From Rhizobium jaguaris (GTDB lineage Bacteria; Pseudomonadota; Alphaproteobacteria; Rhizobiales; Rhizobiaceae): 64,000 nt of DNA. The notes under the pieces are model-generated. The model worked only from the letters and a program-made list of their open reading frames with translations. It searched no databases and was not told the DNA's origin. The position numbers were made by a program, and so were the translations under genes. Each line of letters opens with the position of its first letter. Position 1 is the first letter of the stretch. The stretch lies in contig NZ_CP032697.1 in the NCBI RefSeq assembly GCF_003627755.1, forward strand, positions 124,001 through 188,000, read 5' to 3'. This document shows, one piece after another, positions 28,101 to 34,346 of this stretch.

Positions 28101-29089
28101 TTGATGGTGCACTCGGTCGGCCCATAGAGATTGACAAGACGGCAGCCGGGTCGCGCCTCGAAAACACGACTGGATAGTTTTCGGGTTAGAGCCTCACCGC
28201 CACTGAATATACTGGTCAGTGTCGTGCAGGAACCGAATTCGGAAATGTCGACGAGCGCCTGGAGAAGCGTTGGAACCCCTTGCAGCATGGTGACCCGATG
28301 GCTTCGGATTTGTTCAATAATCCCCGTTGGGTCTCGATAAACGCCAGGACGTCCCATGACGACCTGCGCTCCGCAACATACCGCCAGCAATTCCCATTGT
28401 GCGGCATCGAAACTTGCGGGCGTCTTTTGAAGAATAATTTCCCCCACGCACAAATGCTGCTCGTTTTGCAACCAGGTCAGCTGGTTGAGGATTGCTGCCT
28501 GGGAAATGCCGACGCCTTTCGGGGCGCCCGTCGTACCCGAGGTGTAGATTATGTAGGCAAGCTCGGTGCCGAGCAGTTCTGGCGCACCCACGGCATCCGT
28601 GCCTTCGTCAGGATCAGCGTTGGGCAGACCGTCGAGAGCGACGACCACAAGGTCTGGAAGGATCATTCCCGCGAGCTTCTTGCGAAGCTTTTCCTGCGTA
28701 ACGATTACCTTGATGCCGGCATCGCGGATCATATATGTCAGCCGGTCAACCGGATAATCCGCGCCAAGCGGCAAATAGGCGCCGCCGGCAAACAGAATGC
28801 CCCAGAGTCCCACCATCATATCTATCGAGGATTCTACGAAGAGGCCGACCGGACTTCCCCCGCCAACCCCTACTCGTTTCAGCACAACTCCCACAGCCGC
28901 GGCATTCTTAACCAGATCGCGGTAGCGCAAAGCGCTTGAGTCGTCGCACACGGCAATATCGTCGCTTCTGCAGCGCTCTTGCCGAAGCAGGAGGTCTACG
29001 AGCGATGTCGGAGACTGCATCGCTAATGGGTGAGCCGCGTCAAGTTCGTGCGGTTGGAGGGACGTGGAGAGGCTTTGTAAGGTGGTCAT
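25160..29089 (-). CDS. indC: Single-module NRPS (A-Ox-T-TE), indigoidine-synthetase type
   Basis: The 1309-residue synthetase has an AMP-binding domain (about 25-520) with core motifs YIIYTSGTTGAPKGV, NLYGPTECTINAT, YKTGDF and GRVDNQVKFRGYRIELDEI. An oxidase domain of the SagB/nitroreductase fold is inserted before the last adenylation motif (about 565-830; KTYRFFEGGD, YASPGALYATQVYLEL, AGYYYYHP). The A10 motif MPHSASGKVD, a carrier domain (DDFFEIGGDSLQAV) and a thioesterase (WGYSFGARV, PDHYELL) follow. This A-Ox-T-TE order and length match BpsA/IndC, which cyclise and oxidise L-glutamine to the blue pigment indigoidine. ATG 29089 has an AGGAGC site. Substrate was not read from the pocket code, so an analogue is possible. 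Confidence 0.85.
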   Translation of the reverse strand: MTTLQSLSTSLQPHELDAAHPLAMQSPTSLVDLLLRQERCRSDDIAVCDDSSALRYRDLVKNAAAVGVVLKRVGVGGGSPVGLFVESSIDMMVGLWGILFAGGAYLPLGADYPVDRLTYMIRDAGIKVIVTQEKLRKKLAGMILPDLVVVALDGLPNADPDEGTDAVGAPELLGTELAYIIYTSGTTGAPKGVGISQAAILNQLTWLQNEQHLCVGEIILQKTPASFDAAQWELLAVCCGAQVVMGRPGVYRDPTGIIEQIRSHRVTMLQGVPTLLQALVDISEFGSCTTLTSIFSGGEALTRKLSSRVFEARPGCRLVNLYGPTECTINATAYSVDPTTVDDAPDMIPIGMPVANTTCHVLNEALIEVSDGEVGELYIGGPQLAEGYHERDDLTAQRFIHWFDSSKGIPLRLYKTGDFVHRNKDGVLVFQGRVDNQVKFRGYRIELDEIRVAIENHDWVKSAGVFVKPHPRTQQPMLVAGIELNPREAQLMDQGVASAHHRSKKSRLQVRAQLSDGGLRSTDELKSHPAIKLAGTNTTAAQRAFAFARKTYRFFEGGDTTVTDLLSLLAQPEREAAKANGPDELTAETLGHLLRHLGRFTSTERLLPKLAYASPGALYATQVYLELSGMAGLDAGYYYYHPARHELVRTKPRDATDRPRMRFHFVGKIKAIESVYKNNIREVLEFETGHILGLLDHVLPQYGLGVGAGYADPGAMPYLDCAEGHIYLAAYDIVANDERQTQIAVDFFLQAHGNRIEGLAQGQYAYRDGALVPFSPHILEARHVIAINQRVYERASGMISMISRSAESWHAYIDLGRALQRLQQNEQRIGTMSSGYSSKSGNDLAAAVRLRDILTERGLKADVCYSAVFGKVSAAQQTHEGMHEDTVHMEGPAELIRKDLQTTLPDYMVPSKIALIAKMPHSASGKVDVNALKALPEFQDGDAEREVVMPRNETEEHLARIWSEELDVEDLSIHDDFFEIGGDSLQAVQLVLSVNNAFGVDLPVQVLFEDSTIADLARRLDANGPRHTVSRAVTLKNGSGKPIFCWPGLGGYPMNLRHLANALNTARPFIGVQALGVNAGENICHSIHEMSLRDTLMMREMQPKGPYTLWGYSFGARVAYETAWYLEQAGEEVAELILIAPGSPRLPGGDPVRGDLATLFRDASFLTILYSVFAQTIAPERVAPVIATVRDETSFINFIAAEKPELDIGVITRITRLVAQTYTPEYGLQMKERELLAHVCLFKARGDDLSFLEQAIGTLRQPASVVSLSPDHYELLKQSRVVELAQAIRRHAPAWQRSHSQRLSLEESV

Positions 29090-29235
29090 GGACGGCTCCT
29101 GGCAACGGGATATGGAACGATTGTTACACAATGGATGCGACAGCAGTGGGCAATCGGATCGCGATCGCATGTAAATGGTCATCGAAGACAGCGAGGCTGA
29201 CTGTGGAATAGCTCGGGGCTCGACTGAAAAGGTGC

Positions 29236-29985
29236 TTAATGCTTTTCGTAAAGCACTCCACGGTCCGGAATTGGATCGGATATGCCGCAACTGCGCAATG
29301 CGTGCCAGTACAGAGCGGCGTTGTTGGAAAGCACAGGCTTGCCAATCCAGTTTTCCGCCATCTGGGCGAAAGCCGCCATCGGTACATTGGTGCCGACTTG
29401 GACCACGGCCTCCACCTCTGGGCGGTTCACGTTGACTACAGCATCCCTGAGATCCGCCAAGGTGACATGAGAAATATTTGATGGAGTGCGGCCGCCCAAA
29501 CCGTGGGTGGCGATGACCTCAATCCCGCTATCGGCGAAAAAGCGGGAGACCGGCTCGTCGCCGAGTTCCAGATAGGGCGAGATCAAGCCGATGCGACGTA
29601 CGCCGCCAAGTGCTTCGAGGGCAGAAGTGATGGCGTCCGCGCTTGTGATGATCTTGGGGCCGCCGCCGGCGACGGTCAGTTCCCGATGCAGGGCGAGATG
29701 AGCTTCTCGCCCTTTCCAGTAACCGTCCGGCGATACCGCTGCAATTATAGCCGCAAGGCCGCAATGGCGGAGGCTACGAACCGCATCGGGTGTAGCGCGG
29801 CGAATATCTTCGATTACTTTGTTGAAGCCCGCTTGATGCGTCAGCGAGTCATCTTCGATGACGATCCGGGCGATGTGGTTTGTTACGTCAAATGGGCGCA
29901 TGTCGTCCATTTCCGGCTGCGCAGATGTATTGGTAGAAGGGACGGCGATCCCAATCCGCAGACGTTTTCCTAAGAAGTTGCTCAC
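29236..29985 (-). CDS. Maleate isomerase / arylmalonate decarboxylase-like protein
   Basis: About 249 residues of the Asp/Glu racemase superfamily. The N-terminal RIGIAVPSTNTSAQPEM and the C-terminal GKPVLSNNAALYWHALRSCG match maleate cis-trans isomerase and AMDase proteins. The two positions that normally carry catalytic Cys appear replaced (AAIIAAVSPDG and VVQVGTNVPMAAF lack Cys), so activity may differ. AGGAG lies directly before ATG 29991 but 6 bp before GTG 29985, which favours the GTG as start. It is the first gene of the operon; the synthetase begins 146 bp further on. Confidence 0.7.
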   Translation of the reverse strand: MSNFLGKRLRIGIAVPSTNTSAQPEMDDMRPFDVTNHIARIVIEDDSLTHQAGFNKVIEDIRRATPDAVRSLRHCGLAAIIAAVSPDGYWKGREAHLALHRELTVAGGGPKIITSADAITSALEALGGVRRIGLISPYLELGDEPVSRFFADSGIEVIATHGLGGRTPSNISHVTLADLRDAVVNVNRPEVEAVVQVGTNVPMAAFAQMAENWIGKPVLSNNAALYWHALRSCGISDPIPDRGVLYEKH

Positions 29986-30215
29986 GCCCATCTCCTGAAT
30001 TCGATATACTCTTTGTCGAATGCTCGACGGCCACGGCCGCCCCCGATTTTCTGAACTATTTGGCGCTGCCGGGTCATGAAGACCCGGACGCTGCGTTCGC
30101 GGTTGAGTAGGCTAGAGCTACATCGATTGCCCTGAGATCCTTCCGACCGGACGGCTTCCTGCTCACAAACATCCTATGGTTGCTAACATGAAACGTTGGA
30201 TCAATGCTGCGCTGC

Positions 30216-30245
30216 ATTATGGAATGAACGTTCATTAACAGTCAA
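30216..30245 (-). promoter_or_regulatory. Promoter of the isomerase-synthetase operon
   Basis: Minus-strand TTGACT (30245 to 30240), an 18-bp spacer and CATAAT (30221 to 30216). The operator fills the spacer, so binding of the repressor would exclude RNA polymerase. Confidence 0.6.
30217..30238. promoter_or_regulatory. TetR-type operator 1 (synthetase operon)
   Basis: 22-bp sequence with left half TTATGGAATGA and right half GTTCATTAA; the centre contains the 14-bp perfect palindrome AATGAACGTTCATT. It lies between the -35 and -10 boxes of the minus-strand promoter. Near-identical sequences occur before tetR and before the reductase gene. Confidence 0.72.
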
Positions 30246-30617
30246 GACGAATTTTCGCAAAGGCAAAAAATTTCTTACATTTATACTGTTGACATTATTA
30301 CACTCAATCCATTAGCACCGAGATGGCATAGGCGACATGTTTCAGAAACACTACAAATGATTTCATGTATAGATTGCTGTATTATTTTCACATTGCAGGC
30401 TTGCGGGAATATTGAAATTATAGTTGTAGCAAACGTTCCTTCACGCCATGAATATATACGTTCATTACACCTGGGAGCGCCACCGCTGTCTGTCGTCGTT
30501 TGTAAAACCTGTGGGCATATTGCGAAGCAACGTGAGCAACAGCATGTTTTGCGATCTCAAATTTTCACCGCCATCAATTTCGGGTGACGGGTAGTGCTGC
30601 GGTCGTATTGTTAACCA
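30246..30617. other. AT-rich intergenic region with a possible half-operator
   Basis: This is the intergenic DNA between the divergent operons. It is distinctly AT-rich. ACGTTCATT at 30458-30466 repeats half of operator 1, perhaps an auxiliary site. The one short frame (30357-30587) has no ribosome site or recognised domain. Confidence 0.4.
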
Positions 30618-30645
30618 TTGACATACACGCAGATTTGGTTATGGT
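30618..30645 (+). promoter_or_regulatory. tetR promoter
   Basis: TTGACA at 30618-30623 and TATGGT at 30640-30645 are separated by 16 bp. Operator 2 overlaps the -10 box, which implies autorepression. Confidence 0.62.
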
Positions 30646-30660
30646 ACGGTCATTCCATAA
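30639..30660. promoter_or_regulatory. TetR-type operator 2 (tetR promoter)
   Basis: On the minus strand this 22-bp site reads TTATGGAATGA in its first half and GTACCATAA in its last nine bases. The outer ends TTATGG and CCATAA are exact inverted repeats. It covers the -10 box and ends just before the AGGGG ribosome site of tetR. Confidence 0.72.
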
Positions 30661-30672
30661 AGGGGATTCGTT

Positions 30673-31260
30673 TTGGCCCGACCGAGAGAATTCGACGAGG
30701 ACCGTGTTCTGGACGCTGTAATGGACACCTTCTGGCGCAATGGCTACGAGGGTACCTCGGCGCAAAACCTCGTTGACGCCACTGGTTTGGGGAGAGGTAG
30801 TCTTTATGCGGCTTTCTCCAACAAGGATGGTCTTTTTGAACAGGCTCTTCTTCGCTACCGCAAGTGCAGCCAGGCGCATGTCGACCAACTCCGACAGGAT
30901 GGTTCGCCGGTGGGACGCCTGCGCGAGATGATGATGAATATGATCAACGCCGATATGGAAGCCTCCTCGGAGAAGCGTGGTTGTCTCGCCACCAACAGTG
31001 CGATCGAGATGGCGGGCCGTGACCCGCGCGTAGCAGGCCTCGTGCGTGAGAATTTCACCATTTTGATGCAGGGTATTGAGGAGACCATCCGACGGAGTCA
31101 GGCAGCGGGAGAAGTCCGGCCAGAAGTTGACACAGCCAGCCTAGCGCTTTTTGTCTTTAATGCGGTGCAAGGTCTGCGTGTGCTAGCCAAATCCGCCCGG
31201 CCGCAGGACCGCAAAAAGCTGATCACAATCATCGATCAGACACTGGCTGTGATGACCTGA
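30673..31260 (+). CDS. TetR-family repressor
   Basis: The 195-residue regulator begins with TTG, which is supported by AGGGG 7 bp upstream and by the typical N-terminus MARPREFDEDRVLDAVMDTF. The HTH is GTSAQNLVDATGLGRGSLYAAFSNKDGLF (about 28-56). The C-terminal domain (RGCLATNSAIEMAGRDPRVAG) is of the TetR_C_16/YxaF-like type with a Cys that may respond to electrophiles or oxidants. Three 22-bp operator-like sites flank it: in its own promoter, before the synthetase operon and before the downstream reductase. It probably represses all three units until an unknown ligand appears. Confidence 0.85.
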   Translation: MARPREFDEDRVLDAVMDTFWRNGYEGTSAQNLVDATGLGRGSLYAAFSNKDGLFEQALLRYRKCSQAHVDQLRQDGSPVGRLREMMMNMINADMEASSEKRGCLATNSAIEMAGRDPRVAGLVRENFTILMQGIEETIRRSQAAGEVRPEVDTASLALFVFNAVQGLRVLAKSARPQDRKKLITIIDQTLAVMT

Positions 31261-31280
31261 TCGTCCTCTTTTTTGATCAA

Positions 31281-31302
31281 TTATGGAATGATAGTTCAAT
31301 AA
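31281..31302. promoter_or_regulatory. TetR-type operator 3 (reductase gene)
   Basis: 22-bp site with left half TTATGGAATGA and right half GTTCAATAA, located 26 bp before the reductase start. A TTGATC at 31273-31278 and AATAAT at 31298-31303 may be the promoter it covers, although the 19-bp spacing is long. Confidence 0.7.
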
Positions 31303-31327
31303 TTCCCACCTTTAACAGGAGCACTTT

Positions 31328-32203
31328 ATGACAGATATCCAGCCCGCTCAATCTACCCGCGCTGTTGCGGTGCTCGGCACCGGTCTTATCGGCGCAGCGG
31401 TCGCACGAAATCTTGCCCGCAAAGGCTTCGAAGTGCGAGCGTGGAACCGCTCGGCGCAGAAAGCTCGTGCACTCGCCACAGACGGCGTCACACCGTTCGA
31501 AGACATCAGTGCAGCGGTGCGTGGGGCCACGATTGTCATAACTGTGTTAAAGGATGGTCCGGCCACAAGGGAGGTGATGGCGGCGGCGCTCCCGAGCCTC
31601 GACAAGGGCACAGTATGGCTCCAGCTTAGCACCGTTGGACTCGAAGCGATCGAAGCTTTGGCCGACTTCGCGGCCGAGAAAGGCTTTATCTTCTACGATG
31701 CACCCGTGCAGGGGACTCGACAACCCGCCGAACAGGGCAAGCTGGTTATTCTGGCATCCGGGCCCGAAAGTGAGCGCCATATCGCCCAACCAATCTTCGA
31801 CGCCATCGGACAACGGACCCTTTGGGTATCCGACACGCCTGGAACCAGCAGCCGGCTCAAGCTCGCTCTTAACGCCTATGTTTTTGCGCTTACCCACGGG
31901 ACCGCAGAGACCCTGGCAATTGCGCGCGCACTCGGCGTCGACCCGGCACAGGTGATCGAGGCCGTGACGGGCGGTCCGCTCGACAGCGGCTATTTCCAGG
32001 TCAAGAGCGCGGCGATGCTGAAAGGCGACTTCACCACCAGCTTTTCGATCGAAAACGGCGTGAAAGACGCTGCACTGGTAGTTGAGGCGCTGGCCGGGAC
32101 GAACGTTCGTGCCGATCTCGCAGAGTCCGGCCTCGCGCGCTTCCAGCGCACGGCCAAAGCCGGCCACGGCGACAAAGACATCGCCGCCACTTTTCTCGCC
32201 TGA
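31328..32203 (+). CDS. NAD(P)-dependent beta-hydroxyacid dehydrogenase / imine reductase family
   Basis: The 291-residue enzyme has an N-terminal Rossmann fold with VLGTGLIGAAVARNLARKGF (about 14-33) and WNRS for cofactor binding. The substrate motif is FYDAPVQGTRQPAEQGKL, and the catalytic-lysine helix reads SRLKLALNAYVFALTHGTAE (about 178-197). This is the 3-hydroxyisobutyrate dehydrogenase superfamily, which includes imine reductases; the exact substrate is not readable. The start has AGGAG. An operator identical in half to those of the synthetase operon lies just upstream, so it probably belongs to the same regulon. Confidence 0.82.
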   Translation: MTDIQPAQSTRAVAVLGTGLIGAAVARNLARKGFEVRAWNRSAQKARALATDGVTPFEDISAAVRGATIVITVLKDGPATREVMAAALPSLDKGTVWLQLSTVGLEAIEALADFAAEKGFIFYDAPVQGTRQPAEQGKLVILASGPESERHIAQPIFDAIGQRTLWVSDTPGTSSRLKLALNAYVFALTHGTAETLAIARALGVDPAQVIEAVTGGPLDSGYFQVKSAAMLKGDFTTSFSIENGVKDAALVVEALAGTNVRADLAESGLARFQRTAKAGHGDKDIAATFLA

Positions 32204-32284
32204 ATGGATGATGATGACCGCACCATCCGGCTAGTAGGCCAATACGAACCTTTAGCGTCAACCACGTAGAGAAGAGGAGATAAC

Positions 32285-32794
32285 ATGTCGACGAAAAACT
32301 TTGAGTGGGGTCCGCAAGCCAAGGCCCTGCATGTGCAACTTCAGCATCCCATTTCAAAATTTGCCGGCAACTTTCGCTGGAGCGCTGACGTGTGGCCCGA
32401 CGAAGATGATCTTTCCAAGAAGGAGACGTGGGAGGGCACTTCTACACACGTCCTGGCGTGCCAAGGCCGTTTTGTTCACATGGTCATGCATGGCAAAATG
32501 GACGACAGCGACTGGGAAGGAAATCACATCTTCGGCCTCGGCCCCGACGGCGTGAGCATCCAAGAAGTTAGCTTTAACAAATATGGAACCTTCGCCACTG
32601 CCACGTCAAAAGGTGTCGTAAGCGGTAACAGCTTCGCCGTGTATGGTTCAACAACGGAGCCGTCACGCGGCATTGAGCCCTATCGCACCATCTATACTGT
32701 GCTGAATGACAATGAGATCGAAATCGAGATCTTCATGACGTCGCCAGCCGGGCGCGAGAGCAAGGCTAAACATCTCAAACTGACGCGCGTCTAA
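32285..32794 (+). CDS. Conserved hypothetical protein, beta-rich
   Basis: The 169-residue soluble protein has a clear AGAGGAGA ribosome site. It is rich in Trp and beta-forming residues (FRWSADVWPDEDD, VHMVMHGKMDDSDWEG, YRTIYTVLNDNEIEIEIFM). This resembles DUF1579-like or lipocalin-like barrels, but I cannot assign a family with confidence. Its stop is 12 bp before the first precursor-peptide gene, so it may share a transcript with the RiPP cluster or simply lie next to it. No signal peptide. Confidence 0.6.
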   Translation: MSTKNFEWGPQAKALHVQLQHPISKFAGNFRWSADVWPDEDDLSKKETWEGTSTHVLACQGRFVHMVMHGKMDDSDWEGNHIFGLGPDGVSIQEVSFNKYGTFATATSKGVVSGNSFAVYGSTTEPSRGIEPYRTIYTVLNDNEIEIEIFMTSPAGRESKAKHLKLTRV

Positions 32795-32806
32795 TGGGAG
32801 GCGATC

Positions 32807-32977
32807 TTGACAATAGGGCACAGTGACGGCTTGACCGAGTCTAACGACGAAAAAAACGTAGCCGGCCCGGATGAGTGCGGGAGCGTGCTCATCTTGGAGC
32901 AAATAGAGCTTGCCGGCGATGAGGACGAAACAATGATCGTATTCACGAAATGCTGTTGCACGAGCTCGACATCGTGA
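32807..32977 (+). CDS. RiPP precursor peptide 1 (TTG start)
   Basis: A 56-residue peptide that starts with TTG, supported by GGGAGG 5 bp upstream. The first 48 residues form an acidic leader containing LEQIELAGDEDETMIVFTK; the C-terminus is CCCTSSTS, all residues that YcaO cyclodehydratases can turn into thiazol(in)es or (methyl)oxazol(in)es. The second small gene 54 bp downstream has the same plan and a matching leader end (ELxxDE, then IVF, a basic residue, then Cys). The position directly before an E1-like protein and three YcaO genes supports the assignment. The cleavage site is unknown; after Lys48 or inside IVFTK is possible. Confidence 0.82.
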   Translation: MTIGHSDGLTESNDEKNVAGPDECGSVLILEQIELAGDEDETMIVFTKCCCTSSTS

Positions 32978-33031
32978 CCTTTCCCCAGACTGCATAGTCG
33001 AAACCAGCGTCTTTCCGGAGGAGCGGAAAAT

Positions 33032-33199
33032 ATGACTGAAAATCAGGAGAATCCAGCAGTTTTCATTTTCAAAGACATCCCGGAGCCGGGGACAACACTT
33101 GGCGAGCTTTCCATCGAGACCGTGGAACTGAATGACGACGAGCAGCCGCTTGATATCGTATTCGTGCGCTGCAGCACCACCTCGACCTGCTCATCGTAA
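33032..33199 (+). CDS. RiPP precursor peptide 2
   Basis: A 55-residue peptide with ATG 33032 and a GGAGGAG site 8 bp ahead. The acidic leader contains LSIETVELNDDEQPLDIVF, and the C-terminus is VRCSTTSTCSS, giving a nine-residue Cys/Ser/Thr-only core CSTTSTCSS if cut after Arg46. Leader residues shared with precursor 1 are ELxxDE and IVF followed by one residue and a basic residue. Neither peptide has a Gly-Gly cleavage motif or a nitrile-hydratase leader. This fits a TOMM (thiazole/oxazole-modified microcin) precursor; the product structure cannot be read from sequence. Confidence 0.85.
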   Translation: MTENQENPAVFIFKDIPEPGTTLGELSIETVELNDDEQPLDIVFVRCSTTSTCSS

Positions 33200-33279
33200 G
33201 CGCGCCAACTTATTGCCAGTATTCAACCGGAAGCTGAAATGGACAGTCACGACCGTGACGTCCACAGGGAGCCTCGCAT

Positions 33280-34344
33280 ATGGTGTTCGACGTAAGGGTC
33301 CGACTATCCGATTTGCAATGGACGGTCACAGCCGACGATGGATTCATTATCGGCAAGAAAGCGACCGTCCTGCGCAAAATTCGAGGCTCGGTTTTGCTGC
33401 GCCGGATTGGTGATGCCTTGCTTGATCGCTTACGAGGACAAACCATACCGCTCGTGCAGTTGCGTGCCGATCTCTGCCAAGAGTTCCCCCCAGCCGTCGT
33501 CGAAGACGCTCTACGTCAATTTCATAGCTTGCAGATAATCGAATACACAGAACAGGCTGAAGAAAGTGGTCCGATCGTGGATCACCCCTTCCACGACTAT
33601 TTCAGGTCTGCCAGCACCGACCCAGCCATTCCATTGGATAGGCTCCGACAGAGTAGGATCGTCGTCGTTGGAGGGGGGCAGCTCACGGCTGCAGCGACAT
33701 GGGAACTAATGGGATCAGGCATCGGTGACGTGTCGGTGATTCCGCTCTCGGATGTTGCGGGCGCATTGGCTCGCGCTTGCAATGGATGGGAAGTCGTACC
33801 CAGGGTTCTGCCTTTGATGGCATTTGATGATCCGGGCTTTGGCGAGGAGTTGCGGCAGAGCGACTTGGTCGTCATGTGCGCTGATCAACCCCTGAGCCGT
33901 CTACGTGAATTTCCCCAACTCAATGCGCTTTGCCTGGAGCTGGAGAAACCTTGGCTTTGCGTCGCACTCGATGGGGATCGCATCGATTTAGGTCCTCTCT
34001 TCGTGCCAGGTGACACAGGGTGTTTCCGTTGTTTGGAATTACGCGAAGAAAGTCATCTGCCTCACCGGGCGGAGTACTTCGCCTTCAAGCGCAATATTGC
34101 TGCACCTTGGATGGTAGTAAACGCCGATTCGCCGCCTCCAGCTTTACGCATGGCGGCAGCAATGGTGTCGCTGGAAGCGGTGCGCATCCTCTCGCGCCAG
34201 TCCTTTCCTAGCACTTTCCAGACTTTGGTAGAGCTCGAATTGTCCACTTATAACCTGCAGACACACACCCTGGTGCGGGTGCCTTTTTGCGATGCTTGCG
34301 GACCACAAAATCGACAACCCCTCCGACGGGCATGGAGCATTTGA
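33280..34344 (+). CDS. TOMM E1-like partner protein (ocin-ThiF type)
   Basis: The 354-residue protein of the ThiF/E1 superfamily is the kind that binds the precursor leader and activates YcaO. The N-terminal ~90 residues are a winged-helix-like region with TVLRKIRGSVLLRRIGDALL, likely the RiPP recognition element. A Rossmann-like strand RIVVVGGGQLTAAATWELMG follows at about 126. Two zinc-type Cys pairs, CFRC (about 248-251) and CDAC (about 338-341), are intact. The adenylation motif of true E1 enzymes is not evident, as in other TOMM C proteins. The start at ATG 33280 has AGGGAG. It overlaps or abuts the first YcaO gene. Confidence 0.83.
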   Translation: MVFDVRVRLSDLQWTVTADDGFIIGKKATVLRKIRGSVLLRRIGDALLDRLRGQTIPLVQLRADLCQEFPPAVVEDALRQFHSLQIIEYTEQAEESGPIVDHPFHDYFRSASTDPAIPLDRLRQSRIVVVGGGQLTAAATWELMGSGIGDVSVIPLSDVAGALARACNGWEVVPRVLPLMAFDDPGFGEELRQSDLVVMCADQPLSRLREFPQLNALCLELEKPWLCVALDGDRIDLGPLFVPGDTGCFRCLELREESHLPHRAEYFAFKRNIAAPWMVVNADSPPPALRMAAAMVSLEAVRILSRQSFPSTFQTLVELELSTYNLQTHTLVRVPFCDACGPQNRQPLRRAWSI

Positions 34345-34346
34345 AA

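Noticed and set aside
25160..29089. Siderophore or general peptide NRPS
   Set aside because: Only one module, no condensation domain, and an oxidase inserted in the adenylation domain; this is the indigoidine-type plan.
30357..30587. 76-codon frame between the divergent operons
   Set aside because: No ribosome site, AT-rich and no recognised domain; the region is better explained as regulatory.
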